Shown in pieces: positions 7,904 through 15,624 of a stretch of 64,000 bases of DNA. The notes below the pieces were generated by a model. That model was not told where the DNA came from. It saw only the letters and a list, made by a program, of their open reading frames with translations, and did not search any database. How positions within the stretch are numbered: the stretch's first letter is position 1; every line of letters starts with the position of its first letter. Source of the stretch: Roseicella sp. DB1501 (GTDB lineage: Bacteria; Pseudomonadota; Alphaproteobacteria; Acetobacterales; Acetobacteraceae); NCBI RefSeq assembly GCF_013112485.1, contig NZ_JABFHG010000010.1, positions 1 to 64,000 on the forward strand, written 5' to 3'. The position numbers and the translations under genes are program-made.

Positions 7904-9274
7904 TCACCCCATCCGCCGCCGCGTCAGGCTGAGCGCGCCGGCGGCCAGCGCGAAGCCGATGGCGACGAGCAGCGCCACGCGCGGTCCGCCCGCCCCGGCG
8001 ATCTGGAAGCAGAGCCCCACCACCGTGGTGCCGAGGGTGGTGCCGAGCAGCCGCGCCGTGGCCTGCATCCCACCCGCCCCGCCGGCCCGCGCCTTCGGCG
8101 CCGAGCTCAGCATGGTGCGGTTGTTCGGCGTCGAGAAGCAGCCGAAGCCGGCGCCGCAGAGCGCCATCATGGCGCCGATGATCAGCCCGTTGCCGAGCAG
8201 CGGCAGGCTCGCCACCACGCCGAGCCCGACCGCCATCGCCCCCATGCCGAAGGCGCAGAGCAGCGCGGTCGGCACGCGGTCCGAGAGCCGGCCGGCGATC
8301 GGCGCGCCGAAGGCCATGCCGAGCGGCCAGGGCGTCATGATCAGCCCGGTGCCCGCCGTGCTGATCCCCGCCCCCTGCAGCAGGAAGGGCAGCGAGACAT
8401 AGCTCGCATACCAGGCGGAGAAGGCGCAGATGGAGGCGGCGACGGAGAAGGCGATCACCCGGATCCGCAGCAGGTCGATCGGCAGCAGCGGCGCCGGCTG
8501 GCTGAGCTGGCGCCGCACCAGCGCCGTGCCGCAGGCAAGGCCGAGCAGGACCAGCAGCACGGCGGGCAGCGTCGCGTGCAGGATGAGGTCGATGCCGAGG
8601 AAGACCGGCCCGAAGGTCAGGACGTTGAGGCAGGCGCTCGGCCAGTCGTAGCGCCGCCCGCTGCCGGCATGGTCGGGCAGCGAGCGCCAGCCGATGGCGA
8701 TGCCGAGAAGGCTTACCGGCACATGCACCGCGAACAGCGCCTGCCAGGGCGCCACGGTGAGGATGGCGGCGGCCAGCGAGGGTGCCGAGGCGCCGGCGAC
8801 GGCGACCACCATGGCGTTGAAGCCGATGGCGCGGCCGAGCAGCCGCAGCGGGTAGATGTGCCGGATCATCCCCGCCGTCAGGCTCATCACCGCCGCCGAG
8901 CCGAGACCCTGCAGGATGCGGCAGGCGAGCAGCGTCTCGAAATCCGGCGCCAGGGCCGAGCCGAGCGAGGCCAAGCCGAACAGCGCGAAGCCGCAGAGGA
9001 AGACCGGGCGGAAGCCGAGCGTCTCGCCGAGCGAGGCGAGCGGCAGCAGCGTCGTCACCACGGTGAGCTGATAGGCGTTCAGCAACCAGGTCGCGCTCGC
9101 CGGCGAGATGCCGAGGGTGCGGGCGATGCCGGGCAGCGCGATGTTGACCATCGAGCTGTCGAGCACGGTGATGGCGATGGAGACGGAGACTGCCGCCACC
9201 GCCCAGAGGCGACGCGGCATGGGCAGGCCGTCGGCCTCGACGGGCAGCGAGGGGCGCGGGCCGGATTCGTTCAT
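7904..9274 (-). CDS. MFS transporter, DHA2-like (14-TM drug efflux type)
   Basis: About 456 residues with many membrane helices. The N-terminal segment ITVLDSSMVNIALPGIARTL is the signature of the DHA2 drug:H+ antiporter family, followed by a motif-A-like loop (GETLGFRPVFL) and motif C region. The C-terminal half has a second GRLSDR loop. Probable export of toxic compounds; substrate unknown. ATG 9274 is preferred over GTG 9307, although neither has a clear ribosome site. The upstream region carries a piece of repeat R2. Confidence 0.85.
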   Translation of the reverse strand: MNESGPRPSLPVEADGLPMPRRLWAVAAVSVSIAITVLDSSMVNIALPGIARTLGISPASATWLLNAYQLTVVTTLLPLASLGETLGFRPVFLCGFALFGLASLGSALAPDFETLLACRILQGLGSAAVMSLTAGMIRHIYPLRLLGRAIGFNAMVVAVAGASAPSLAAAILTVAPWQALFAVHVPVSLLGIAIGWRSLPDHAGSGRRYDWPSACLNVLTFGPVFLGIDLILHATLPAVLLVLLGLACGTALVRRQLSQPAPLLPIDLLRIRVIAFSVAASICAFSAWYASYVSLPFLLQGAGISTAGTGLIMTPWPLGMAFGAPIAGRLSDRVPTALLCAFGMGAMAVGLGVVASLPLLGNGLIIGAMMALCGAGFGCFSTPNNRTMLSSAPKARAGGAGGMQATARLLGTTLGTTVVGLCFQIAGAGGPRVALLVAIGFALAAGALSLTRRRMG

Positions 9275-9289
9275 GCCGTGGCCTGGCGA

Positions 9290-9350
9290 GGCGCTGCCCC
9301 GACCCACGCCCCGGCGTTCGAGGGGCAGGAAGGTGAAACCGTCCTGCGCT
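9290..9350 (-). repeat. R2 repeat fragment, copy f
   Basis: Read on the minus strand it has GCGCAGGACGG-TTTCACC-TTCCTGCCCCTC followed by an ACGCCGGGG-like segment. This matches the left end of the R2 element at 37021 (same order, nearly the same bases). It is a truncated copy placed just upstream of the MFS gene. Confidence 0.55.
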
Positions 9351-9376
9351 CACCATGATGCATCATCGGCCGTGGA

Positions 9377-9805
9377 TCAGGCGCGCGGCGCCTGCAGCGC
9401 GTCCCGCACGGCGGCGGTGTCGTAGAGCTCGCGGAATTCGAGGACACGGCCATCGCGCAGGCGCAGGATGTCGGTCTTGGCCAGCACGATCTCCCGCCCC
9501 GTCGCATGCACGCGGCCGCGCGCCTCGGCGAGCACCGTGACCCATTCGCCGTCGGCGATCACCCGCTCCACGGTGTAGGAGGTGACGGCGAGGGCGGCGT
9601 CGAGCGCGGCGAAGAAGGCCTCGACCCCGGCGCGGCCGCGATGCGTACCGCCCCAGGGGATGCCCGGGCAGGCGGCCGAGGTCCAGACGACATCCTCGGC
9701 CAGGGCGTCCAGGACCGCGGCGCGGTCGCCCCTGGCATAGCAGGCATAGAGCTCGTCCTGCCGCGCGCGGCTCAGCGCCGTCAGCGCCATCAGTTCGTCA
9801 CTCAT
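9377..9805 (-). CDS. SnoaL-like / NTF2-fold protein
   Basis: A 142-residue protein with the SnoaL-like pattern: an N-terminal helix followed by YARGDRAAVLDALAEDVVW, then a GTHRGRAGVEAFFAAL turn and alternating beta strands ending in DGRVLEFRELYD. This cone-shaped fold is used by ketosteroid isomerases, polyketide cyclases and many binding proteins, so no reaction can be assigned. It is monocistronic or loosely linked to the hydratase genes 105 bases upstream. Confidence 0.8.
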   Translation of the reverse strand: MSDELMALTALSRARQDELYACYARGDRAAVLDALAEDVVWTSAACPGIPWGGTHRGRAGVEAFFAALDAALAVTSYTVERVIADGEWVTVLAEARGRVHATGREIVLAKTDILRLRDGRVLEFRELYDTAAVRDALQAPRA

Positions 9806-9910
9806 GCCCCTCTCTCCTCCCGCCGCCCGCCGCGTTCCCCGCGATCGGGCCTGCCGCCCGCCGGCGGCGAGTCCGCTACGCCGCCCCGTCAGGCGCCCCG
9901 CGCCCTCCCC

Positions 9911-10510
9911 TCAGGCCGCCGCCCGGGCCGGGACCTGCGGCAGCGCGACGCCGACCAGCGCATCGCGCGTCACCAGCGCCGCGAGCTGGTCCTCGGACCA
10001 GCCCTCGGTGCCCTCGGGGCGCATCGGCAGCACCATCCAGCGGTAATCCGCCGTGCTGTCGACCACCCGGACCTTGGTTCCCGCCGGCAGCGTGGTGCCC
10101 CATTCCGCCAGCACCCCGCGCGGGTCCCGCACCGCGCGCGAGCGGTACTCGAAGCTCTTGTACCAGCCCGGCGGGTAGCCGAGCACGGCGCGCGGATAGC
10201 AGGAGCAGAGGGTGCAGACGACCAGGTGATGCAGGCCGGGCCGGTTCTCCAGCACGCCGAGCGGCGGCGCGCCGGCCATGGAGACGCCCATGCGCTCCGC
10301 CGCCGCGGCGCCGTCCTGCAGCAGCAGCGCCCGCCAGGTGGGGTCGAGCCAGGCGCGGGCCACCATGCGGGCGCCGATCTCAGGGCTGGCGCGGTCGGTG
10401 CGGGCCTGCATCGCCGCCAGCTCCTCCTCGCTGACAAGGCCCTTGGCGCGCAGCGCGGCGACCAGCCGCTCCAGCCGGGCGAGGCTCTCGGCGCGGGCCG
10501 GGGCGCTCAT
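9911..10510 (-). CDS. Nitrile hydratase alpha / thiocyanate hydrolase gamma-like metal subunit
   Basis: A 199-residue catalytic metal-binding subunit. The claw-setting motif VCTLCSCY is at residues 98-105 (Cys99, Cys102, Ser103, Cys104), with Thr at the second position as in cobalt-type enzymes. In known members the last two cysteines are oxidised to sulfinic and sulfenic acids and bind Co(III). The YPPGWYKSFEYRSRAVRDPRGVL segment after it is also family-typical. The enzyme hydrates nitriles to amides or hydrolyses thiocyanate. It follows two genes encoding the halves of the beta subunit, an arrangement seen in thiocyanate hydrolase and in the toyocamycin nitrile hydratase. Confidence 0.85.
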   Translation of the reverse strand: MSAPARAESLARLERLVAALRAKGLVSEEELAAMQARTDRASPEIGARMVARAWLDPTWRALLLQDGAAAAERMGVSMAGAPPLGVLENRPGLHHLVVCTLCSCYPRAVLGYPPGWYKSFEYRSRAVRDPRGVLAEWGTTLPAGTKVRVVDSTADYRWMVLPMRPEGTEGWSEDQLAALVTRDALVGVALPQVPARAAA

Positions 10511-10553
10511 GCCGGCCTCCCGGGGGAGCGGGCAGCCGCCTGTTCATCGGACA

Positions 10554-10919
10554 TCACGCAGCCTCCTTGCCGGACGCATCGGCCGATTCCGGGGCCGGTT
10601 CCAGCCAATGTTCGAAGATCTCGACCAGCAGCGTGTCACCCTCCCCGCCCTCCTGCCAGATCGGCGGCTGCGCGAAGAGCACATGGTAGAGGAGGCGCCG
10701 CGGCGCCGGGCGGGCGAAGGCGAGGTCCTCGGGATTGGCGAAGGCGCCGAGCACCGCCTGCACCTCGCCCTCCCGCCCGCGCAGGTAGTGCGGCGTGCGG
10801 ATGTGGCAGGAGGGGGCGCCGGAGGGCAGGCGGCGGCGCTCCGGCCAGGCATCCCGGACGCGGACCCGCGCGCCGGGCGCGAAGCGAGGGGTAGGATCAG
10901 GGGCAGGATCGGCGCTCAT
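10554..10919 (-). CDS. Nitrile hydratase beta, C-terminal half (SH3-like subunit)
   Basis: 121 residues equivalent to the C-terminal SH3-like domain of nitrile hydratase beta: RFAPGARVRVRDAWP, then HIRTPHYLRGREGEV, and the end segment HVLFAQPPIW-...-LLVEIFEHWLEP. It packs against the metal subunit and lines the active site. It is a free-standing gene: its ATG overlaps the stop of the N-terminal-half gene by 4 bases and it ends 43 bases before the alpha gene. In thiocyanate hydrolase the equivalent piece is the separate alpha subunit. Confidence 0.85.
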   Translation of the reverse strand: MSADPAPDPTPRFAPGARVRVRDAWPERRRLPSGAPSCHIRTPHYLRGREGEVQAVLGAFANPEDLAFARPAPRRLLYHVLFAQPPIWQEGGEGDTLLVEIFEHWLEPAPESADASGKEAA

Positions 10920-11209
10920 GCCAGATCCTCCGGCGTCACCACGCCCTTCTCCAGCATCAGGCCCGTGATGGAGGTCAGCCAGCGCTCGTAATAGGTAAGG
11001 GCGAAATACTCCGGCTCCGGGATCGCCTCGATGCCGCGCCGCAGCTCGTCCACCGTCATCAGCCCCTTCTGCGCCAGGATCTGGCGCAGCGCGTCCACCC
11101 GCTTGCCGAAGGCATCCGGCGGCGCCTCGTCGCGCTCGACCGCGCTGCAGCGGAAGCGGCTGAGGCCGCCCATGTCGTGGATGGCGGGGGTCGGTGCGGG
11201 GTCGCTCAT
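10916..11209 (-). CDS. Nitrile hydratase beta, N-terminal half
   Basis: 97 residues matching the N-terminal helical half of nitrile hydratase beta: IHDMGGLSRF near the start, a long helix, then ALTYYERWLTSITGLMLEKGVV, the conserved beta-subunit helix. The stop overlaps the next gene (ATGA), so the two halves are probably made in equal amounts. This is not a recent frameshift of one gene: the second half has its own start and an extra charged N-terminus. A weak, CT-rich leader precedes the ATG, with no clear ribosome site. Confidence 0.83.
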   Translation of the reverse strand: MSDPAPTPAIHDMGGLSRFRCSAVERDEAPPDAFGKRVDALRQILAQKGLMTVDELRRGIEAIPEPEYFALTYYERWLTSITGLMLEKGVVTPEDLA

Positions 11210-11349
11210 GGGGAAAAGGCTAACCCGCGACGGCCCGGCCTGGGAACAGGCCTGGGGGCGCCGCGGCGGGTCCGGATGCATGCTGCCATGCGGCAAAGGC
11301 CGGCGGCGTGCGTTTACCCGGACAGGTCCCATGCCCGGAGCCCCGATCC

Positions 11350-11916
11350 ATGCGCCTGCCCTTGACCCCGCCCGACCGGCTCGATGCCGCGCAGAAGCCG
11401 CTTTATGACGATATGCGCGCCGGCATCGACAAGAACTTCAAAGGCTTCGCCACCGTCGCGCCGGATGGCGCGCTGATGGGGCCGTGGAATCCCTGGCTTC
11501 GCTGGCCGCGGATCGGCGGGCCGATCTGGGAGCTGACCAAGACCCTCTCCTTCGAGACCGCGCTGCCGCGGCCGGTGCGCGAGGTCGCCATCCTGGTCAC
11601 CGGCGCGCATTTCCGCGCCGCCTACGAGCTCTACGCGCATGTGATCGCGGCCGAGCAGCGCGGCCTGCCGGATGCGAAGCTCGCCACCATCGTTGCCGGC
11701 CAGCGGCCCGCCGACCTGACGCGGGAGGAAGCGGTCGCCTATGACATCGCCGCCGCCCTGGTCGGGGGCGGGGCGCTGCCCGAGCTGATCTGGAAGCAGG
11801 GGGTCGAGGTCTTCGGCGAGGATGCGGCAGCCGAGCTGGTCTATCTCGTCGGCCTGTATTGTCTGGTCTCGATCACGCTGAACGGCTTCGACGTGCCGGT
11901 GCCCGAGCCGGGTTGA
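11350..11916 (+). CDS. Carboxymuconolactone decarboxylase-family protein
   Basis: 188 residues with the CMD/AhpD-like helical fold: WELTKTLSFETALPRPVREVAILVTG, then HFRAAYELYAHVIAAEQRGL and a conserved C-terminal VYLVGLYCLVSITLNGF. It lacks the CXXC pair of peroxidase AhpD, so a lyase, hydrolase or gamma-carboxymuconolactone-type activity is more likely. Divergent from the hydratase genes across 140 bases, so a shared control region is possible. ATG 11350 is chosen because homologues start with a short MRLP-like leader; an ATG at 11308 is in frame. Confidence 0.78.
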   Translation: MRLPLTPPDRLDAAQKPLYDDMRAGIDKNFKGFATVAPDGALMGPWNPWLRWPRIGGPIWELTKTLSFETALPRPVREVAILVTGAHFRAAYELYAHVIAAEQRGLPDAKLATIVAGQRPADLTREEAVAYDIAAALVGGGALPELIWKQGVEVFGEDAAAELVYLVGLYCLVSITLNGFDVPVPEPG

Positions 11917-11935
11917 GCGCCGCCGGGCGCCCGGC

Positions 11936-12841
11936 TCAGAGCGGGTCGCGATCCATGTCCCGCGGCATGGGGCCGCCCATCAGCCCCGCCGGCGGAGCGC
12001 TCATGTCGGAGCGGAAGCTGACATGGTCCTGGCCGTCGGCGACATGCCGGCGCTCGTAATGCTTGGCGTACTTCTCGGTGACCAGGTCGGTCTTCACCAC
12101 GATGCAGACATCGGTGGTGTTGAACTGCTGGTCGAGGACGGCGCCGTCGCCGACGAAGCCGCCGAGCCGCAGATAGCCCTTCACCAGGGGCGGCAGCTCC
12201 TGCACCACCGCGCGCAGGTCGAGCGTCGCCGGATCGAGGCGGTTCATCGGCACGTAGCGCTCGGGCAGGGCGCGCGGCCGGATCGCCAGCGGCGCCAGGT
12301 GGTGCGTGTGCAGGAAGGTGAGCGCCGGCGCGAGGGCGTCGAGATCGGTGCCGTGCAGGCTGGCGCAGCCGAACATCAGCCCGATCCGGTGGTGGAAGAC
12401 ATAGGCGGCGATGCCGCGCCAGAGCAGCTGCATGCTGCCGCGCGTGCGGTGCTGCGCATCGACGCAGGACCGGCCGAGCTCGAGGATCTCGCCGCTGAGG
12501 GCGAGCAGCGGCCGCAGGTCGTATTCCGCGGCCGAGTAGAAGCGGCCGATCCGGGCCGCCGCGGGCCGGCGGATCAGCCGGTAGGTGCCGACCACCGCCG
12601 CGGCGCCCTCGCCGAGGTCGTGGTCGAGCACCAGCAGATGGTCGGCGACCGCGTCATACTCGTCGCGGTCGCGGCCGCTCGCCAGCGTCGCGGCATCCGG
12701 ATGCGCCCCCATCTCCTCGTAGAAGACGCGGTAGCGGAGCGCGAGGGAGGCATCGATCTCGGCCTCGGTCTCGGCGAGCCGGACCCCGAGATTGCCCGCC
12801 CGCAGCTCGCCGAACCCGGCCTCGCTGGCGAGGCTGCTCAT
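11936..12841 (-). CDS. olsB: OlsB-like L-ornithine N-alpha-acyltransferase
   Basis: A 301-residue GNAT-fold acyltransferase of the hemolysin/OlsB group. Typical segments are LALRYRVFYEEMGA, DEYDAVADHLLVLD, GTYRLIR, LELGRSCVDAQHRTRG and LMFGCASLHGTD. It transfers a 3-hydroxyacyl chain from ACP to ornithine to make lyso-ornithine lipid, an outer-membrane lipid free of phosphorus. An olsA partner is not in the window. Its start overlaps the fur-type regulator stop by 4 bases, so the two are co-translated. Confidence 0.85.
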   Translation of the reverse strand: MSSLASEAGFGELRAGNLGVRLAETEAEIDASLALRYRVFYEEMGAHPDAATLASGRDRDEYDAVADHLLVLDHDLGEGAAAVVGTYRLIRRPAAARIGRFYSAAEYDLRPLLALSGEILELGRSCVDAQHRTRGSMQLLWRGIAAYVFHHRIGLMFGCASLHGTDLDALAPALTFLHTHHLAPLAIRPRALPERYVPMNRLDPATLDLRAVVQELPPLVKGYLRLGGFVGDGAVLDQQFNTTDVCIVVKTDLVTEKYAKHYERRHVADGQDHVSFRSDMSAPPAGLMGGPMPRDMDRDPL

Positions 12842-13335
12842 GCCGGGTCGCGCCCGTTGCGCGGCTTGCGGCGGCCGGCGCCCGGCTCCGGCGCCGGGTC
12901 CGGGAAGCGACGGCCGAACAGTTCGAGCCGGTGGTCGACGAGTTCGAAGCCGAGCCGCGCGGCGATCTCGCGCGCCAGCACCTCGTGCCGCTCATCGGCG
13001 AACTCGATCACCTTGCCGGTATCGACATCGATCAGGTGGTGGTGCGGCCCGTGCTCGGTGGGCTCGTAGCGGGCGCGGCCGCCCCCGAAGTCGTGACGCT
13101 CGAGGATTCCCTTCTCCTCGAGCAGCCGGACGGTCCGGTAGACGGTGGCGATGGAGATGTGGCTGTCGCGCTCATGCGCGCGACGGTACAGCTCCTCGAC
13201 ATCCGGGTGGTCGGCGCTCTCGGAGAGGACGCGGGCGATCAGGCGCCGCTGCCCGGTCATCTTGAGGCCGCGTTCGATGCACAGCCTCTCGATTCGGGAG
13301 ATGCCCTCGCGGTCGGCGGAAGCGGGCGTGTCCAT
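12838..13335 (-). CDS. Fur/Mur-family metal-responsive regulator
   Basis: A 165-residue Fur-family repressor. The winged-helix reader is around residues 25-90 (RGLKMTGQRRLIARVL, DSHISIATVYRTVRLLEEKG), followed by the regulatory metal site with HGPHHHLID (His98-100) and the DVDTGKVIEF dimerisation strand. The C-terminal CXXC pairs of zinc-structural Fur are absent, as in many alphaproteobacterial Fur/Mur proteins that sense manganese or iron. It is the first gene of a two-gene unit with olsB. Confidence 0.88.
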   Translation of the reverse strand: MDTPASADREGISRIERLCIERGLKMTGQRRLIARVLSESADHPDVEELYRRAHERDSHISIATVYRTVRLLEEKGILERHDFGGGRARYEPTEHGPHHHLIDVDTGKVIEFADERHEVLAREIAARLGFELVDHRLELFGRRFPDPAPEPGAGRRKPRNGRDPA

Positions 13336-13507
13336 GCGGCTTCAGATTCGGCCTTTGATGCGCGATGGCCGGCGAACCGGCCACCTTGTTTCCTTCAGGG
13401 CCGGGACCATAGCCTCCCCCGCCGCTCGCCACCATGGCGGAGGCGCGACAGGCCAGGATGGTCCGGGCGCGAGACGGATCCAGGGCCGGGCGCGCCGGTC
13501 GGCCGGT

Positions 13508-13978
13508 TCAGCCGACCTTCATCGCCGGGTTGGCCGCCGCCGCCTCGCGCCGCGCCCCACGGGCCGGGCGGCCGCGCGGCTTGGTGCCGAGGCCGATCTT
13601 CTTGGCCAGCGAGGAGCGATGCTTGGCATAGTTCGGCGCGACCATAGGATAGTCCGGCGCCAGGCCCCAACGCTCCCGGTACTGCTCGGGGGTCATGTTG
13701 TAAGAGGTCTGGAGATGCCGCTTCAGCATCTTCAGCTTCTTCCCATCCTCCAGACACACCAGGTATTCGGGTGTAATCGACTTCTTGACCGGCACCGCCG
13801 GTTGTGGACGCTCGGGCTGTGGCTTCGCCACGGGCTGTCCTACAGAGGATAGCGTACGATAAACCTCCTGGATGAGGTTCGGGAGGTCTCCCAACGCCAC
13901 CGGATTGTTAGAGACATGAGCCGCGACGATTTCGGCTGTCAGTCCCAGCAGGTCGGCAGAGGGCGAATCTTCAGCCAT
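13508..13978 (-). CDS. mucR: Ros/MucR-family transcriptional regulator
   Basis: 156 residues. The N-terminal LTAEIVAAHVSNNPVALGDLP and the central zinc-finger-like region followed by MTPEQYRERWGLAPDYPMVAPNYA are diagnostic for Ros/MucR, which bind AT-rich DNA and silence surface polysaccharide, motility and cell-cycle genes. The finger is degenerate: Cys75 and His88 are present, but the second Cys is Asp78 and the second His position is Ser92. A zinc-free fold is therefore expected, as in some known MucR homologues. The basic C-tail (KKIGLGTKPRGRPARGARR) is AT-hook-like. Confidence 0.9.
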   Translation of the reverse strand: MAEDSPSADLLGLTAEIVAAHVSNNPVALGDLPNLIQEVYRTLSSVGQPVAKPQPERPQPAVPVKKSITPEYLVCLEDGKKLKMLKRHLQTSYNMTPEQYRERWGLAPDYPMVAPNYAKHRSSLAKKIGLGTKPRGRPARGARREAAAANPAMKVG

Positions 13979-14009
13979 GCGACGTATCTTCCCGTTGTCG
14001 GCGGGCGAG

Positions 14010-14038
14010 CTATACTACCCCCTCACATGGTTTCGCAA
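14010..14038 (-). promoter_or_regulatory. Probable sigma-70 promoter of mucR
   Basis: On the minus strand a -35-like TTGCGA (14038-14033) is followed by a 17-base spacer and a -10-like GTATAG (14015-14010), about 30 bases before the mucR start. The stretch 13979-14130 is clearly richer in A and T than its surroundings, as expected of a promoter and of a MucR autoregulation target. Confidence 0.45.
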
Positions 14039-14069
14039 TACGTTCCGGCGTTTCAAAGGGCATCTTCCG

Positions 14070-14324
14070 TTGGACTCTATCGCCGAACAAGAATTCAATA
14101 GCGATCATCAGCTGGACATCACCACCGACACTTGTCCAATGACCTTCGTGCGCACCCGACTCGCTCTCGATCGGATGCAGAGCGGCCAGACCCTGCTGCT
14201 GCGCCTCCGCGGCGAGGAGCCCCGCCGCAACCTGCCCCGCACGGCGCGCGAGCAGGGCCATGCCGTGCTGGCCGAGCGCGAGCTCGCCGACGGCACCATG
14301 CTGCTGCTGCTGCGCAAGGGTTGA
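14070..14324 (+). CDS. TusA/SirA-family sulfur-carrier-like protein
   Basis: About 84 residues with the TusA pattern: LDITTDTCPMTFVRTRLALDR (the CPxxxxxxxxxL segment, catalytic-type Cys followed by Pro), then QSGQTLLLRLRG and HAVLAERELADGTMLLLLRKG. TusA proteins carry persulfide sulfur for tRNA thiolation, molybdenum cofactor or sulfur oxidation. A TTG start at 14070 is suggested because AAAGGG lies about 9 bases upstream and the family is about 80 residues long. An in-frame ATG at 13977 would add 31 unusual residues across the mucR promoter. Divergent from mucR. Confidence 0.65.
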   Translation: MDSIAEQEFNSDHQLDITTDTCPMTFVRTRLALDRMQSGQTLLLRLRGEEPRRNLPRTAREQGHAVLAERELADGTMLLLLRKG

Positions 14325-14376
14325 AGCCGGTCTCGCTGCGTCCGGCCGCAATATCCACGGCGCCGCCGCACGGCCG

Positions 14377-14823
14377 TTACTTCCTGGCAGGCGCCGGCTG
14401 CAGGTCGCGGCGCAGCACCAGCGCATCCGACCCATCCGCATAGTAGCGCCGCCGCCGGCCCACCTCGGCGAAGCCCTGCCCGGCATAGAGCGCCTGCGCC
14501 GGCGCGTTGCCCGCGGCGACCTCGAGGAACATCGCCGCCGCGCCGCGCGCCGCCGCCCCGGCCAGCGCCGCGGCGAGCAGGCGGGCGCCGTGGCCCTGTC
14601 GGCGCGCCGCCGGCCGCACCGCGAGCGTCAGGATCTCCGCCTCCCCGCCCGCCGCGCGGGCCAGCACGAAGCCGGCCTCCGGGATCCAGAGCCCAAAGGC
14701 GCCGGGCAGGCCGAGCATCAGCGCGATCGCATCCGGCCCCCAGGCCTCGGCGGGCGGGAAAGCCTCGGCATGCAGCGCGGCGAGCGCCGCCGCCTCCGCC
14801 GCGCCGGCCGGCCCGGGCGTCAC
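14377..14823 (-). CDS. rimI: Ribosomal protein S18 alanine N-acetyltransferase RimI
   Basis: A 148-residue GNAT acetyltransferase. It shows LAALHAEAFPPAEAWGPDAI at the N-terminus, ILTLAVRPAARRQGHGARLL (acetyl-CoA pyrophosphate loop RxxGxG/A) and the C-terminal NAPAQALYAGQGFAEVGRRRRYY, all typical of RimI, which acetylates the N-terminus of ribosomal protein S18. The GTG start overlaps the tsaB stop (GTGA at 14823-14820), the classic tsaB-rimI pairing. Confidence 0.88.
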   Translation of the reverse strand: MTPGPAGAAEAAALAALHAEAFPPAEAWGPDAIALMLGLPGAFGLWIPEAGFVLARAAGGEAEILTLAVRPAARRQGHGARLLAAALAGAAARGAAAMFLEVAAGNAPAQALYAGQGFAEVGRRRRYYADGSDALVLRRDLQPAPARK

Positions 14824-15494
14824 GCCGGGCTGGCGAGGGGCTGCCGCACCGCCGGCGGCTCGACATAAAGCGGCCGCGCCGCGAGGGGCGGCAGGCGGCC
14901 GGTCAGGCGCAGCGCCGCGACGCGCGCCACCGCGGCGGCCTCCGGCTGGCGGCTGGCGCTCGCCTCCACCTGGGCGCCACGGGCCGCGAGCGCGGCAGCG
15001 ACCGCTTCGGCGGCGTCGCCGACCAGGATGACCGGCCCGCCCGGCAGCGGCAGCGACTCGATGGCATGCACCTCGGGCAGCCCCTCCGCCGCCGACGCCC
15101 CCGCAGCGAAGCGTTCGAGCACCACCCGCCCCCGGCGGTTGTCGACGACCGACCAGATGCTCCGGCCCGCCCGGGCCGCGGCGGGCAGCGCCGCCGCCAG
15201 CGCCTCCCCGGTCGTCACCCCGAGCACCGGCAGGCTGGCCGCGAGCGCGACTCCCTGGGCCAGGGCGAGCGCGGCGCGGATACCGGTGAAGCTGCCAGGC
15301 CCGACCACGGCGGCGACGGCATCGAGGTCGGTGGCGGCGATGCCGGCCTCGCGCAGCACCGCCTGCGCCATCGGCGGCAGCGCCGCGGCCTGGCCGCGAT
15401 CGGCATCGAGGAGGTGCTGGGCGCGGATCGCGGCATCGGCCTGCACGGCGGCCGAGCAACGGGCAAGGGAGGCGTCGAGGGCGAGAATCCACAC
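14820..15494 (-). CDS. tsaB: tRNA threonylcarbamoyladenosine protein TsaB
   Basis: A 224-residue ASKHA-fold protein. The ILALDASLARCSAAV start, DAVAAVVGPGSFTGIRAALALAQG and the LGVTTGEALAA segment are diagnostic for TsaB, the scaffold partner of TsaD and TsaE in t6A37 tRNA modification. It lacks the metal-binding histidines of TsaD, as expected. First gene of the tsaB-rimI pair; the following 130 bases upstream (15495-15624) hold no gene. Confidence 0.9.
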   Translation of the reverse strand: MWILALDASLARCSAAVQADAAIRAQHLLDADRGQAAALPPMAQAVLREAGIAATDLDAVAAVVGPGSFTGIRAALALAQGVALAASLPVLGVTTGEALAAALPAAARAGRSIWSVVDNRRGRVVLERFAAGASAAEGLPEVHAIESLPLPGGPVILVGDAAEAVAAALAARGAQVEASASRQPEAAAVARVAALRLTGRLPPLAARPLYVEPPAVRQPLASPA

Positions 15495-15624
15495 CGGACG
15501 GGTTCCTGGGCCGGGTCGTTCACCCGGAGCGACATGCTATCGCCCACGGGCCTTTCGTGTCACGAACGATATGAGATCGCACGCGACGATGATCGGCAAT
15601 GTCGCTGCCGGCGCGGGCAGGTCA

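Noticed and set aside
7784-9358. A long plus-strand open frame over the MFS gene
   Set aside because: It runs through the terminator at 7862-7893 and mirrors the MFS gene; product is Arg/Asp/His-rich without motifs.
13977-14069. ATG 13977 as start of the TusA-like gene
   Set aside because: It would overlap the mucR start and cover its promoter; TusA proteins are about 80 residues. TTG 14070 with AAAGGG upstream fits better, though without proof.
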